This document shows positions 9,005-18,168 of a stretch of 64,000 bases of DNA, in pieces. The translations under genes and the position numbers were made by a program. The notes beneath the pieces are model-generated. The model saw only the letters and a program-made list of their open reading frames with translations, was not told where the DNA came from and did no database searches. How positions within the stretch are numbered: position 1 is the stretch's first letter; each line of letters opens with the position of its first letter. Source of the DNA: JACMLD01 sp038229695 (GTDB lineage: Bacteria; Bacteroidota; Bacteroidia; Chitinophagales; Chitinophagaceae); contig JBBROE010000007.1 in assembly GCA_038229695.1 (NCBI GenBank), positions 4,238-68,237 of the forward strand, in the 5' to 3' direction.

Positions 9005-9535
9005 TCATTTAAGTCCTAACAGTCCTGCCAGATTCACAGCAGCCGAAAAACGACCAGTCATTTTTCGTACTAGCCTGATATTTGTTACCGGTCGAATTTG
9101 CGTGACAAGGCAATAACCCATGGTTGGAAGGATAACTCTATCGGCTTGGCGGTCGGTCGAAGTAAGCTTGGTCATTATAGCATCCAGCGACTCTGCGCGG
9201 TCGATCTTATAAACCTTGACGGCAAATGAAATACCGAGAAAGGTTTCCATCTGCTCTATTTCAGCATCTGGGAATGTGGCCGGGCTATTTCTCCAGTACA
9301 CCACGTTGTTGATGTACTTGATATTCTTTATCTCAGGTAATAATGTGGGATCGACTTTTACAAAAAGAATATTTGGTAAAAGGGGGACTGCATGATAGTC
9401 CTGGCTCTTCTCGGATTTTAAAATATGATTGACGGGGCTGTAGTATTCGATGTTCCTTTTTTCAAGTATTCTTTTCACGTTTAATTCGCGTCCTGCGCGT
9501 AGTGCAAGAGCATGCCACTTTAAATTTGCATTCAT
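9005..9535 (-). CDS. UpxY/NusG-like transcription antiterminator
   Basis: NusG paralogue of the UpxY type, 176 aa. It would bind RNA polymerase and let it read through terminators in long polysaccharide operons. The NGN domain covers about residues 5-110: WHALALRAGRELNVKRILEK, then IEYYSPVNH, PLLPNILFVKV and INNVVYWRNSPATFPDAEIE. The region after about 120 is a poorly conserved KOW-like tail (GYCLVTQIRPVTNIRLVRKM). In Bacteroidota such genes usually stand first in capsule or EPS operons. Here it precedes only one glycosyltransferase on its own strand, while the main set of genes runs in the opposite direction towards it. Upstream is a long A+T-rich leader region. Confidence 0.82.
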   Translation of the reverse strand: MNANLKWHALALRAGRELNVKRILEKRNIEYYSPVNHILKSEKSQDYHAVPLLPNILFVKVDPTLLPEIKNIKYINNVVYWRNSPATFPDAEIEQMETFLGISFAVKVYKIDRAESLDAIMTKLTSTDRQADRVILPTMGYCLVTQIRPVTNIRLVRKMTGRFSAAVNLAGLLGLK

Positions 9536-10912
9536 ACAATTAGGTTTAGATTGGAATTCAAACAGGGTGGACTACTCTTGGTATACAAATCACGTTACCG
9601 AGATCTCAAGGTCAATAATGTATAGTCAATGATCTTTCATTGCTACAATCAGATATATTCTTAAGAGAGTAAGAAATTACTCTTTGATCAAACCCAGCAA
9701 TTTCTAACTATTGCATATGGAGCAAATAAGGAGAGGTAAACAAGTATTTCAATTCGATATTGAATAGTGGAATATAAGCGGAAGATCAGTTGGAATTGGA
9801 CTTAGTGGTCATCAAATATAGGTAAAAACCCTAATCAGTATATAACAGTTTCCAAATATCTGGTAATCTAAAACAAATATTTTGCTATTGTGAAAAATAT
9901 AATGATTTTCTATTTTTTAAATATAGCATTTATCCATTATATGAATTGACCTGGTGTTAAAATATAGCGATTAATGCTGTCTCAAAATGGGAATGTTGGG
10001 CGTTTTTTAAATGCAGAATTATCTATTCTGGTGTGATGTCCAATCCCACATTATTTGTTGTCAACCAATGCATACTATTCGAAATACTGCTACCGTCCTA
10101 ACTTATCCTCGCCGGACTGATTTCTCCTTAATTCAGTTTCATGTCTCCTCTTCGGGATATCATCTTCAGGCTGTAGTAAAGGCAGCTATGTAAGGTCTTT
10201 CTTGGCCATTTTTATAATATCCTGGGCTATCCTGGGCATGTCCAAAAATAATGGTCGATTTGATGGATGTAGAGCGCTTCTACCCTTTGAATGGCGACCA
10301 TACCGAAGATAAACTCAGGCAAGCCCCTTATTGTCGAGACAAACAACTTCTAGTCGTTTCGGCAGCTGGGAACAAATCACAACGCTGGAATAGTACAATA
10401 GCGATTATTCTGTGATCAGATCTAAGTGGATGACCAAGTTGCCGCTACCCGTGACCGTGTTGCATGACAGCTCCAAAAGAGCCACCAGAAAAACTGGCGC
10501 TACTGTTTTTGGAGGGCGGTTGCAACTTATTGTCGGAATTAGGAACAGAAGTAAAAAAGGACGATAAGATGCTCCGATCGATGTAGATAAGATCAACAAA
10601 GCTGAACTGGAAAACGGCTGTCATCGTTTTTAGCCGCCTTTTTTCTCTACTTTCTTGGCCAATCGAAAAAGTAGGGAAGAAATCTTTTGCGAAAGAACAT
10701 TTTCCTATACCGCAAGGCCTCCTGGCAGGAGACGTTGCGGGGAAATGAGGATAACATAAAATACATCGCCAGCCCCCGCTGCCCCGTGCGTTGCTGTACA
10801 AGGGAGTGACACAACGCTGCTGCCCCAAAACCGACTGCCGGCAACCAAAATTAATTTATCGTCACGCGCAAATTGGCTTTCTTTGCGCCCATCCGAATCA
10901 GCGTTATAAATA
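9536..10912 (+). other. 1.4 kb region without a convincing gene; boundary of the A+T-rich cluster
   Basis: No open frame here looks like a real protein on either strand. The first part (to about 10,000) is strongly A+T-rich and would hold the leader and promoter of the UpxY-like gene. One minus-strand TATATTTG (-7 type) lies at 9813-9820 but lacks a TTG at the right distance, so it is a weak candidate. A 10-bp tandem duplication (TATCCTGGGC twice) lies at 10218-10237. A 54-codon frame at 10251-10415 starts MVDLMDVERFYPLNGDH and may be a relic or chance. An inverted repeat, CTACTTT with AAAGTAG, sits at 10647-10674 in a pyrimidine-rich context resembling dispersed intergenic repeats of this phylum. 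Base composition rises towards the right end. Confidence 0.6.
10647..10674. repeat. Inverted repeat in the intergenic region
   Basis: The arms CTACTTT (10647-10653) and AAAGTAG (10668-10674) are perfect complements around a 14-nt centre, preceded by a T/C-rich run. The arrangement recalls intergenic palindromic repeats common in Bacteroidota genomes. Other copies outside this window could not be checked. Confidence 0.35.
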
Positions 10913-13255
10913 ATGATTATGTGGGAGTCAATTGCCCGGTTCGTACTGCGTTATAAACTGCCGCTGCTCAGTATCCTGGCAGCCATCACGGTTTTCATGG
11001 GCTGGCAGGCATCCAAAGTGCAGCTCAGCTATGATTTCACGGGGGCCATCCCGACTAATAACGTCAAGTATGCCAACTACCAGGCTTTTCGCAAAGAATT
11101 TGGGGAAGACGGCAACATGATGGTGATGGGCGTGCAGTCGCCCGCGCTGTTCAACGAAGCTACCATGGCCGACCTCGCACGGCTGAGCCGTGATCTCAAA
11201 AAAATCAGGGGGGTTGAAAATGTACTCAGCATCCCCATGGCGGTCGACCTCATGAAAGATTCCGCAGCGGGCCGGCTGAAAGGCGTCAATATTTTTGAGG
11301 CAGCCGTGGAAGGTGATTCCGCTGTACGACTGCTGCACTTCGACAGCAGCCGCAGCCTGTTCTTTCGCCTGCCATTTTACCGCAACGTTCTCTATAACCC
11401 GGAAACGCATGCGAGCCTCCTCGCTATCCGGGTGAACAAAGACATCCTTTCTTCCAAAGCACGCACCGGCGTTATTAAAGCAATCACCGATGCCGGCGAT
11501 CGCTTCGGCGCTGCCCATCATATCGACATGCACTACAGCGGGCTGCCGCTGATAAGAACCGAACTCTCTGACCGCATCAAACGAGAGATGCGGTGGTTCC
11601 TGATCGGCTCGGTACTGCTTTCGGCGGTCATTCTCCTGTTCTTCTTCCGGAGCATCAGTACCATGCTGCTCTCCCTGGCAGTGGTCCTGACCGGCGTGGT
11701 GTGGAGCGTGGGTACCCTGCACCTGTTCGCGTACAAAATAAGCCTGCTTACGGTACTCATCCCGCCGCTGATCGTCGTCATCGGTATCCCCAACTGCATT
11801 TACTTTCTGAACAAATACCATATATCGTTTATCGAGAAAGGGGATAAGGAGGCGGCACTGGTGAAGATGATCAGCAAAATGGGCATCGTCACCCTGTTTT
11901 GTAATATCGCGGCTGCGATTGGATTCGCGGTTTTCGCGCTGACGAAAAGCCCGATCCTGAAAGAATTCGGTGAAGTGGCCGGCATCAACATCCTCGCGTT
12001 ATTTGTCATTTCCTTTATCCTGATACCGTCCGTATTGTCTTACCTCCCGGTACCCAAAGCCCGGCATATGCGTTACCTCAGCAACCGTTGGCTGCAGGCG
12101 TTGCTGGACAAGCTGGAAATATGGGCCTTGAGGCACCGCACCCTCATCTACGGGCTCACCACCGTCATCATCGCGTTTTCCGTGGCCGGCATCCTGCGGC
12201 TGCGATCCGAAGGGTTTATCGTGGATGACCTGCCGAAGACCGACAGGATCTACACCGATCTGAAATTTTTTGAACACAATTTCAAAGGGGTAATGCCGCT
12301 GGAAATTGTAATCGATACCCGCCAGAAGAACGGGCTACGCAAAAACCCGCTGCAAACCTTCTCGGCCATTGATTCCCTCTCGGCCTATATCGCTTCCCTG
12401 CCCGAAACAGGTAAACCGCTGTCGATAGTGGAAGGATTGAAATTTGCGCGGCAGGCCTATTATGACGGTGACAGCAACAGCTACGCGCTGCCCAATGCTT
12501 TTGATATCAGCTTCCTGTCGTCTTACTTAAGCATGAAGCCCGACAGCAATGCAAAGAACAATACGATGACCAGCCTGCTGAGTTCATTTATGGACAGCAG
12601 CCGGCAGAAGGCGCGGATCAGCGTGAACATGGCCGATGTGGGCAGTAAGCGGCTCCCCGCACTGCTGCAGCAGATCCAGCAGAAAGCCGATCATTATTTT
12701 GATTCCACCCGCTATCATGTGGAGCTCACCGGCGCTAGTGTTACGTTCCTGGAAGGCAGCACCTTTATCATTAAAGGACTGACGGATAGTATACTCTGGG
12801 CATTCGGTCTCATTGCCCTCTGTATGCTCTACCTGTTCCGGTCTTTCCGGATCCTTTTTTGTTCGCTGATCCCCAACGTCATCCCGCTGGTGATCACGGC
12901 AGGGGTGATGGGCTGGGTAGGTATTGCCCTTAAACCCTCCACCGTGTTGGTGTTCAGCATTGCCCTCGGGATCGCGATCGATATTACGATACGGTTCCTG
13001 GTGAACTACAAACAGGAACAACGCGATAACCCGGGCGACCAGCAGCAGCTGGTGATCGACACCATTCATTCTACCGGCATCAGCATAGTCTATACCTCGA
13101 TGGTGCTGATTGCGGGGTTCATTATATTTTGTTTCAGTGGTTTCGGCGGCACACAGGCCCTGGGCTGGCTGACGTCGCTCACGCTGGTGGTGGCAACTTT
13201 CACCAACCTTATTCTTTTACCGGCGCTGCTCATCAGCAGCATCCCAAAAAAATAG
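10913..13255 (+). CDS. RND/MMPL superfamily exporter
   Basis: Large inner-membrane transporter of the RND superfamily (MMPL/HAE2-like, the group often called predicted exporter), 780 aa. It shows the internal duplication of the family. A first transmembrane helix (about residues 13-30) is followed by a large periplasmic loop (to about 220) and a helix block at about 226-385 containing the MMPL-like VIGIPNCIYFLNKYH. A second helix at about 412-430 is followed by a second loop (to about 620) and a last helix block to 770 with LGIAIDITIRFLVNY. That second motif holds the acidic residues expected in proton-driven transport. No membrane-fusion protein or TolC-like gene is adjacent, so it probably acts alone on lipids, hopanoids or similar hydrophobic cargo. 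Cargo is unknown. An ATG at 10919 is an alternative start. Confidence 0.85.
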   Translation: MIMWESIARFVLRYKLPLLSILAAITVFMGWQASKVQLSYDFTGAIPTNNVKYANYQAFRKEFGEDGNMMVMGVQSPALFNEATMADLARLSRDLKKIRGVENVLSIPMAVDLMKDSAAGRLKGVNIFEAAVEGDSAVRLLHFDSSRSLFFRLPFYRNVLYNPETHASLLAIRVNKDILSSKARTGVIKAITDAGDRFGAAHHIDMHYSGLPLIRTELSDRIKREMRWFLIGSVLLSAVILLFFFRSISTMLLSLAVVLTGVVWSVGTLHLFAYKISLLTVLIPPLIVVIGIPNCIYFLNKYHISFIEKGDKEAALVKMISKMGIVTLFCNIAAAIGFAVFALTKSPILKEFGEVAGINILALFVISFILIPSVLSYLPVPKARHMRYLSNRWLQALLDKLEIWALRHRTLIYGLTTVIIAFSVAGILRLRSEGFIVDDLPKTDRIYTDLKFFEHNFKGVMPLEIVIDTRQKNGLRKNPLQTFSAIDSLSAYIASLPETGKPLSIVEGLKFARQAYYDGDSNSYALPNAFDISFLSSYLSMKPDSNAKNNTMTSLLSSFMDSSRQKARISVNMADVGSKRLPALLQQIQQKADHYFDSTRYHVELTGASVTFLEGSTFIIKGLTDSILWAFGLIALCMLYLFRSFRILFCSLIPNVIPLVITAGVMGWVGIALKPSTVLVFSIALGIAIDITIRFLVNYKQEQRDNPGDQQQLVIDTIHSTGISIVYTSMVLIAGFIIFCFSGFGGTQALGWLTSLTLVVATFTNLILLPALLISSIPKK

Positions 13256-13302
13256 ATCTATTTCGGCAGCTGAATGCAGCATACGGCTCGTAGAATTGTC
13301 AT

Positions 13303-13335
13303 TATACCTGGCCAAATTGGGTAGTATACCTGGCC
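13303..13335. promoter_or_regulatory. Pair of 11-bp direct repeats upstream of the first susC (candidate operator)
   Basis: TATACCTGGCC occurs at 13303-13313 and again, identically, at 13325-13335. The 22-bp period is two helical turns, which places both copies on the same DNA face. The pair lies 116-148 bp before the susC start at 13451, a position suited to an activator site. No regulator gene is adjacent. That this is a binding site is inference. Confidence 0.4.
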
Positions 13336-13450
13336 CTCGGGTGAAGGCAGGGCTTTCCTGCTAAGCACTCCGGGTATACACGCAATAAGCGGGCAGACGC
13401 CGGGACGGGAAAATGTTTCGGTGCTATTACTAACTTCTTAAACAAAAAAA

Positions 13451-16400
13451 ATGAGAAAACTTCTCCTGCTTATGGGGATTGTGCTGTTAGGCGTCCAGGG
13501 GTATGCGCAGCAAAGGAACATTTCCGGTAAAATTACCGATGACAAGGGTGAACCCATTTCCAATGCGTCTGTGCTGGTGAAGGGTACCCGCAACGGTACC
13601 ACCACTGCCCAGGACGGCACTTTTACGATGACGATTCCCAACGCTGCAAAGATGTTGGTTGTGTCTTCCATCGGCATGACTGAGCAACAGGTCGCCATCA
13701 ACAACAATTCAACGTTTAACCTGAAATTACAGACCGCTGACCGCTCCCTGTCGGAGGTAGTGGTAGTTGGCTATGGCACCCAGCGGAAAAAGGATGTCAC
13801 CGGAAGTTCTGTTAACCTCAGCGGTTCCGTGATTACCGACAAACCCGTGCAGAGTTTTGACCAGGCGCTGGCCGGACAGGCCCCGGGCGTGCAGATAACC
13901 GTTCCGAGCGGGGTGGTGAATGCCCCGCCGGTATTCCGCATCCGCGGTACCAACTCCCTCTCCCTGAGTTCATACCCGCTCATTATTGTCGACGGCGTAC
14001 CCTCCTTTACCGGTGATTTCAGCTCCACTTCCGCAGCCGGTAATGCCCTAGGCAATATCAACCCGGAAGATATCCAGAGCATCGACATCGCCAAGGATGC
14101 TGCCGCCGCTTCTATTTATGGCAGCCGTGCCGCGAACGGCGTGGTGTTCATTACCACGAAAAAAGGCCGCTCCGGAAAGGCGAAAGTGCGGTATGATGGC
14201 TGGGCCAGCTGGAGCAATCCATACCGCCTGCCCGAGCTGCTGAATGCCAAGGATTATATCGCCTTTAAAACTTCGGCGGTAGCGAATAACCCCACGGCTT
14301 CTGCTATTACGTACACCCAGATTAAGGATGCAGCCGGAAACCCGATTGACACCAAATGGTCTGACTATGTGTACCACCAGGGTTTCTCGCACAACCATAA
14401 CTTAAACGTAAGCGGCGGTAATGACAACACCACCTATTACTTTTCAGTGGGCTATACCGACCAGAACGGGATCATACGCAAAAATGAATTCAAACGACTC
14501 AATACCCTGTTCAACGTAGACAGCCGGATAAGCAAAATACTGACAGTTGGCGGTAAGATCTCCTTCTCCAATGAAAGAAACCTGTCCGCCACTTCGTCCG
14601 GATCATTGAGCGGTTCTGCCTTCAACACCGGCGGGTTAGGACGCCTTTCTTTTGTATTACCGCCGATTCTTTCGCCATACAACAATGATGGCAGTTATAA
14701 CATTAATGGTTCTGCTGTTGGAAGTGCCAATATCACCGGTCTTTCCACCCTGTCGTATTATAACCCGGTTCCCCAACTCAACCTGAACAGGGGTAACTCC
14801 GAATTCAACCACATCACGTCGAACGCATATATCCAGTTGAAACCCGTCAGCTTTTTGACGCTTAAAAGCTTGTACGGGATTGACTACCTGCTGATCGATA
14901 ATGATATCTTCCAGACGCCCGTAACCGGTGACGGGTACAGCGTAAATGGTTATGCATTTGCAGGAGCCGAAAAATACAAAACCTCGCTGTGGACGAATAC
15001 GGCGCAGGCCGATTTCACCCTGGCAGAGAACCACAATTTCAGTGCGCTGATCGGTTCCGAACAGACCCGCCGCACTTCTTCCGGTTATGGTATACAGCGC
15101 CAGGCACTGTCTGACCCGGCGTATAATGTAGTACAGGCCGGATATACCACCAACAACCCGGCTGACCTTTTCCTGGGAGAAAATTACCTGCTCTCCAGTT
15201 TCGGCCGATTGAATTACAATTTCAAAAGAAAATACCTGCTGAGTGCCAATGCGCGCCGGGATGAATATTCTGCGCTGGGTGTGAAGAAGGGAAATTTCTG
15301 GGGCTTCTCTGCAGGCTGGGAAATTGCGCAGGAAAAGTTCTGGTCTGATGCGGGGCTGAACCGCGTGTTCTCTACTTTCAAACTGCGGGGCAGCTATGGT
15401 AAAGTGGGTAACATCAATGGTATTGGGGACTACTCGCCGTATTCCACCTATGGGTCAGGTTTGTACGGCGGCTTGTCCACCCTCCAGTTCAATGCGGTGG
15501 GTAACAACAAGCTGCAGTGGGAAACCAGCAAAAAAACAGATGTGGGCCTCAGCCTGGGTCTGTTCCATGACAGGCTGACTGCGGAGTTTGATTATTACGA
15601 CAACAACATCGACGGGCTGATCCTGAACGTTGCTCAGGCGCCTTCAACAGGTTTGCCCACCAACCCACAGCAGAACGTCGGCAGTATGTATAATAAAGGG
15701 GTGGAACTGAACCTGAATGCACAGATCATACAGGCCAAGGACTTCAGCTGGACCAGCTCCTTCAACATCAGCGTAAACAAAAACCAGGTGACAGCACTCG
15801 CGCCGGGTCTCACCAACATCCAGACCGGCACCTCCGGGCTGGAAACCGTAAACCGGACAGAAGTCGGCAAGTCCGTCGGCTATCTTTGGGTATTGCGGAC
15901 CGGTGGCGTTGACCCCTCCACGGGAAAAAGGGTATTCATTAATTCCGCCGGAACACCGGTGTATTACCAATATTATGTGCCTGCGGGCCAGTTTGCCTAT
16001 TCCACCACACCGGATGGTCTCACCAAGTATGTGAGTCCGACCGGCGGAACTACCATCACGCAGGCTGCTGATGCCGTGTTGTACCGGAATACTGTTCCGA
16101 AAATCTACGGTGGTTTCAACAATGATTTTCATTACAAGAATTTCGACCTGAACATTCTGATGACCTACCAGCTCGGTTTCTATGTGTATTACGGATCGAA
16201 TGCCGGTCTGCATGACCAGCGCTGGTGGGAAAATGGAAAAGACGTGCTAACCGATGCCTGGGCCTCAAAAGGTGATGCAGGCAAGAAATATGCAAGACCG
16301 GTATATGGAGATAACGTTTCCAACGGGTCCGCCACGCCGCTTGACATCAATGTGTTTAAAGGCGATTTTGCCAAGCTGAAAAACCTGACGCTCGGTTACA

Positions 16401-16606
16401 CGCTTCCTGCTGCCGTTTTGCAGAAAACCAAGCTTGCCAGTGTACGATTTTATGTGAGTGGTCAGAACCTGGCCATCATCACCAAGTATCCCGGACCTGA
16501 CCCTGAAGTATCTTCCAATGGCAACACCACGACGGGCCAGGGTGTTGACAGGAATACCGCCGGCAATGCAAGGACGCTGCTGGTTGGCTTAAACATTGGT
16601 TTCTGA
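13451..16606 (+). CDS. SusC/RagA-family TonB-dependent outer-membrane transporter (pair 1)
   Basis: Outer-membrane beta-barrel that with its SusD partner imports a ligand, often an oligosaccharide or peptide, using TonB energy. It has 1051 aa. A signal peptide (MRKLLLLMGIVLLGVQGYAQ) is followed by a carboxypeptidase-regulatory-like domain (ISGKITDDKGEPISNASVLV, about residues 24-100). The TonB-box region EVVVVGYGTQRKKDVTG precedes the plug, with FRIRGTNSLSLSSYPLIIVD and IDIAKDAAAASIYGSRAANG. The barrel follows and ends in the aromatic LLVGLNIGF. No STN domain is present, so sigma/anti-sigma signalling through this receptor is not expected. It is more divergent than pairs 2 and 3. The partner susD starts 19 nt downstream. 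Confidence 0.95.
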   Translation: MRKLLLLMGIVLLGVQGYAQQRNISGKITDDKGEPISNASVLVKGTRNGTTTAQDGTFTMTIPNAAKMLVVSSIGMTEQQVAINNNSTFNLKLQTADRSLSEVVVVGYGTQRKKDVTGSSVNLSGSVITDKPVQSFDQALAGQAPGVQITVPSGVVNAPPVFRIRGTNSLSLSSYPLIIVDGVPSFTGDFSSTSAAGNALGNINPEDIQSIDIAKDAAAASIYGSRAANGVVFITTKKGRSGKAKVRYDGWASWSNPYRLPELLNAKDYIAFKTSAVANNPTASAITYTQIKDAAGNPIDTKWSDYVYHQGFSHNHNLNVSGGNDNTTYYFSVGYTDQNGIIRKNEFKRLNTLFNVDSRISKILTVGGKISFSNERNLSATSSGSLSGSAFNTGGLGRLSFVLPPILSPYNNDGSYNINGSAVGSANITGLSTLSYYNPVPQLNLNRGNSEFNHITSNAYIQLKPVSFLTLKSLYGIDYLLIDNDIFQTPVTGDGYSVNGYAFAGAEKYKTSLWTNTAQADFTLAENHNFSALIGSEQTRRTSSGYGIQRQALSDPAYNVVQAGYTTNNPADLFLGENYLLSSFGRLNYNFKRKYLLSANARRDEYSALGVKKGNFWGFSAGWEIAQEKFWSDAGLNRVFSTFKLRGSYGKVGNINGIGDYSPYSTYGSGLYGGLSTLQFNAVGNNKLQWETSKKTDVGLSLGLFHDRLTAEFDYYDNNIDGLILNVAQAPSTGLPTNPQQNVGSMYNKGVELNLNAQIIQAKDFSWTSSFNISVNKNQVTALAPGLTNIQTGTSGLETVNRTEVGKSVGYLWVLRTGGVDPSTGKRVFINSAGTPVYYQYYVPAGQFAYSTTPDGLTKYVSPTGGTTITQAADAVLYRNTVPKIYGGFNNDFHYKNFDLNILMTYQLGFYVYYGSNAGLHDQRWWENGKDVLTDAWASKGDAGKKYARPVYGDNVSNGSATPLDINVFKGDFAKLKNLTLGYTLPAAVLQKTKLASVRFYVSGQNLAIITKYPGPDPEVSSNGNTTTGQGVDRNTAGNARTLLVGLNIGF

Positions 16607-16625
16607 TTGTAAAAGTTTAAAATAA

Positions 16626-18113
16626 ATGACAATGCGCATTACATATAAATATCTTTTAGCGGTGGCGATTGTAGCGGCGGCGGGCACCTCCTGCCGCAGG
16701 GAGTTGCTTGCCCCCATACCGCAGACAACGGTTTCTGACGCCTCGTCCTTCAGTACCCCAAGCCGCGTCACCGGGCAGCTGCTTTCGCTGTATGGCGTAA
16801 TGAAAAACGGGAATTTTTATGGTGGCCGTTATGTGATTTATGGAGATATCCGCGGCGAAGATTTTCTTAACCAGACCTCTAACCTCGTTACCGGTTCAGA
16901 CGTGTGGGCGCTGAACCCCACCAACAGTGCTACAGGGGTGGTAAACCTTTGGGCGCAGATTTATGCCACCATCAACGATTGCAATATTTTCCTCGATGGT
17001 ATGGCAGCAGGGGGGACGGCTGTTGTGGGTCCCGCGCTCGGCGCCAATTATATCGCCGAAGCAAAATTTATTCGCGCAGTGTGTTACTACAGCCTGCTGC
17101 AATACTACGCCCGGCCCTTCGCTGATGGCAACGGCAGCAAATTGGGTGTGCCACTGAGGCTGACTGGTATCAAAGGAACCGGGCAGTCTGATCTCGCCCG
17201 GAGCTCTGTCGCTGATGGGTATGCGCAGGTACTGAAAGACCTCAACGACGCTGAAACGGGTTTACCCCTGACGTATACCACGCCGGTGCTCAACACCACC
17301 CGGGCTCATCGCAATACCGCGATTGCCTTTAAGACCAGGGTTTACCTGAGCATGCAGCAATATGCCAACGTGGTGACAGAAGCCAACAAGATCGTAAGCG
17401 CGTCCGCGCCGTTCACGGCTACTACCGGTGTGCCAAACGCACTGGCGCCAAATATTGCGAACGTTTTCAGTACATATACCACCACGGAAAGTATTTTATC
17501 CATGCCCATGAGCAATACGGTAGGTGATTATCCTGGTACGCAGAACCAACTGGGTTATTATTATTCACCTACCCCTGCCAATGGCGGCGTGGGTAATGGT
17601 GAGTATGCCCTCAACGATATGGGCATTGTATCCGATCCGGCCTGGTCCGCCACTGATGCGCGAAGAACCAACTTTGCAGTAAAAACCGGGACTGGCGCCG
17701 CTTCCCGTTATTGGCTGACCAAGTACAAGATCGGTGGCAATTTCACCGACTATGTGCCAGTAATACGTTACGCAGAAGTGCTGCTCAACCTGGCTGAAGC
17801 TAAAGTAAGGGTGAGCAATACCCTGGATGCACAGGCTATTGCCCTGCTGAATGCCGTCCATGGCCGTTCCGACCCGGCAACAGTATTCACTGCAGTGAAT
17901 TTTGCCACGCCGGCTGACCTGGTCAATGCCATCCTGAAGGAAAGAAGAATAGAATTTTTGGGCGAAGGGCTGCGCAACAGTGACCTGATGCGCCTCCTGC
18001 TTCCGCTGCCCGCCAAAGGCACCGCGCAGGCAAAAAATCCAACAGATGTGGGTTATATATGGCCGATTTCAGCCAATGAACTGGCCTTGAATAAACTTGC
18101 GGTAGATAACTAA
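16626..18113 (+). CDS. SusD/RagB-family surface lipoprotein (pair 1)
   Basis: Surface-exposed substrate-binding lipoprotein that caps the SusC barrel, 495 aa. The N-terminus MTMRITYKYLLAVAIVAAAG ends in TSC, a relaxed lipoprotein cleavage site with acylated Cys at about residue 23. SusD family traits are the TPR-like helices, the central EAKFIRAVCYYSLLQYYARP, and the C-terminal VPVIRYAEVLLNLAEAKVR followed by ILKERRIEFLGEGLRNSDLM. The final NELALNKLAVDN is short of the usual NPGY ending seen in pairs 2 and 3. A second ATG at 16632 is an alternative start. The gene is 19 nt after its susC and is followed by a strong terminator. The ligand cannot be predicted. Confidence 0.93.
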   Translation: MTMRITYKYLLAVAIVAAAGTSCRRELLAPIPQTTVSDASSFSTPSRVTGQLLSLYGVMKNGNFYGGRYVIYGDIRGEDFLNQTSNLVTGSDVWALNPTNSATGVVNLWAQIYATINDCNIFLDGMAAGGTAVVGPALGANYIAEAKFIRAVCYYSLLQYYARPFADGNGSKLGVPLRLTGIKGTGQSDLARSSVADGYAQVLKDLNDAETGLPLTYTTPVLNTTRAHRNTAIAFKTRVYLSMQQYANVVTEANKIVSASAPFTATTGVPNALAPNIANVFSTYTTTESILSMPMSNTVGDYPGTQNQLGYYYSPTPANGGVGNGEYALNDMGIVSDPAWSATDARRTNFAVKTGTGAASRYWLTKYKIGGNFTDYVPVIRYAEVLLNLAEAKVRVSNTLDAQAIALLNAVHGRSDPATVFTAVNFATPADLVNAILKERRIEFLGEGLRNSDLMRLLLPLPAKGTAQAKNPTDVGYIWPISANELALNKLAVDN

Positions 18114-18133
18114 ACAAGTTGTACAAGAACCAT

Positions 18134-18168
18134 AAAACCGGCCGGGAATTAACCCAGCCGGTTTTTTA
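18134..18168 (+). terminator. Rho-independent terminator after susD (pair 1)
   Basis: The arm AAAACCGGC (18134-18142) pairs with GCCGGTTTT further down, and an inner GGG/CCC pair extends the stem around a short A/T loop. The hairpin runs directly into a T-rich tract. It begins about 20 nt after the susD stop. Confidence 0.85.

Noticed and set aside
10445..10828. 127-codon minus-strand frame in the boundary region
   Set aside because: Low-complexity, overlaps two other frames of equal quality, and shows no known family.
10928..11821. 297-codon minus-strand frame opposite the RND exporter
   Set aside because: Its translation is rich in His, Gln and Asp without domain signals; the plus-strand transporter explains the region.
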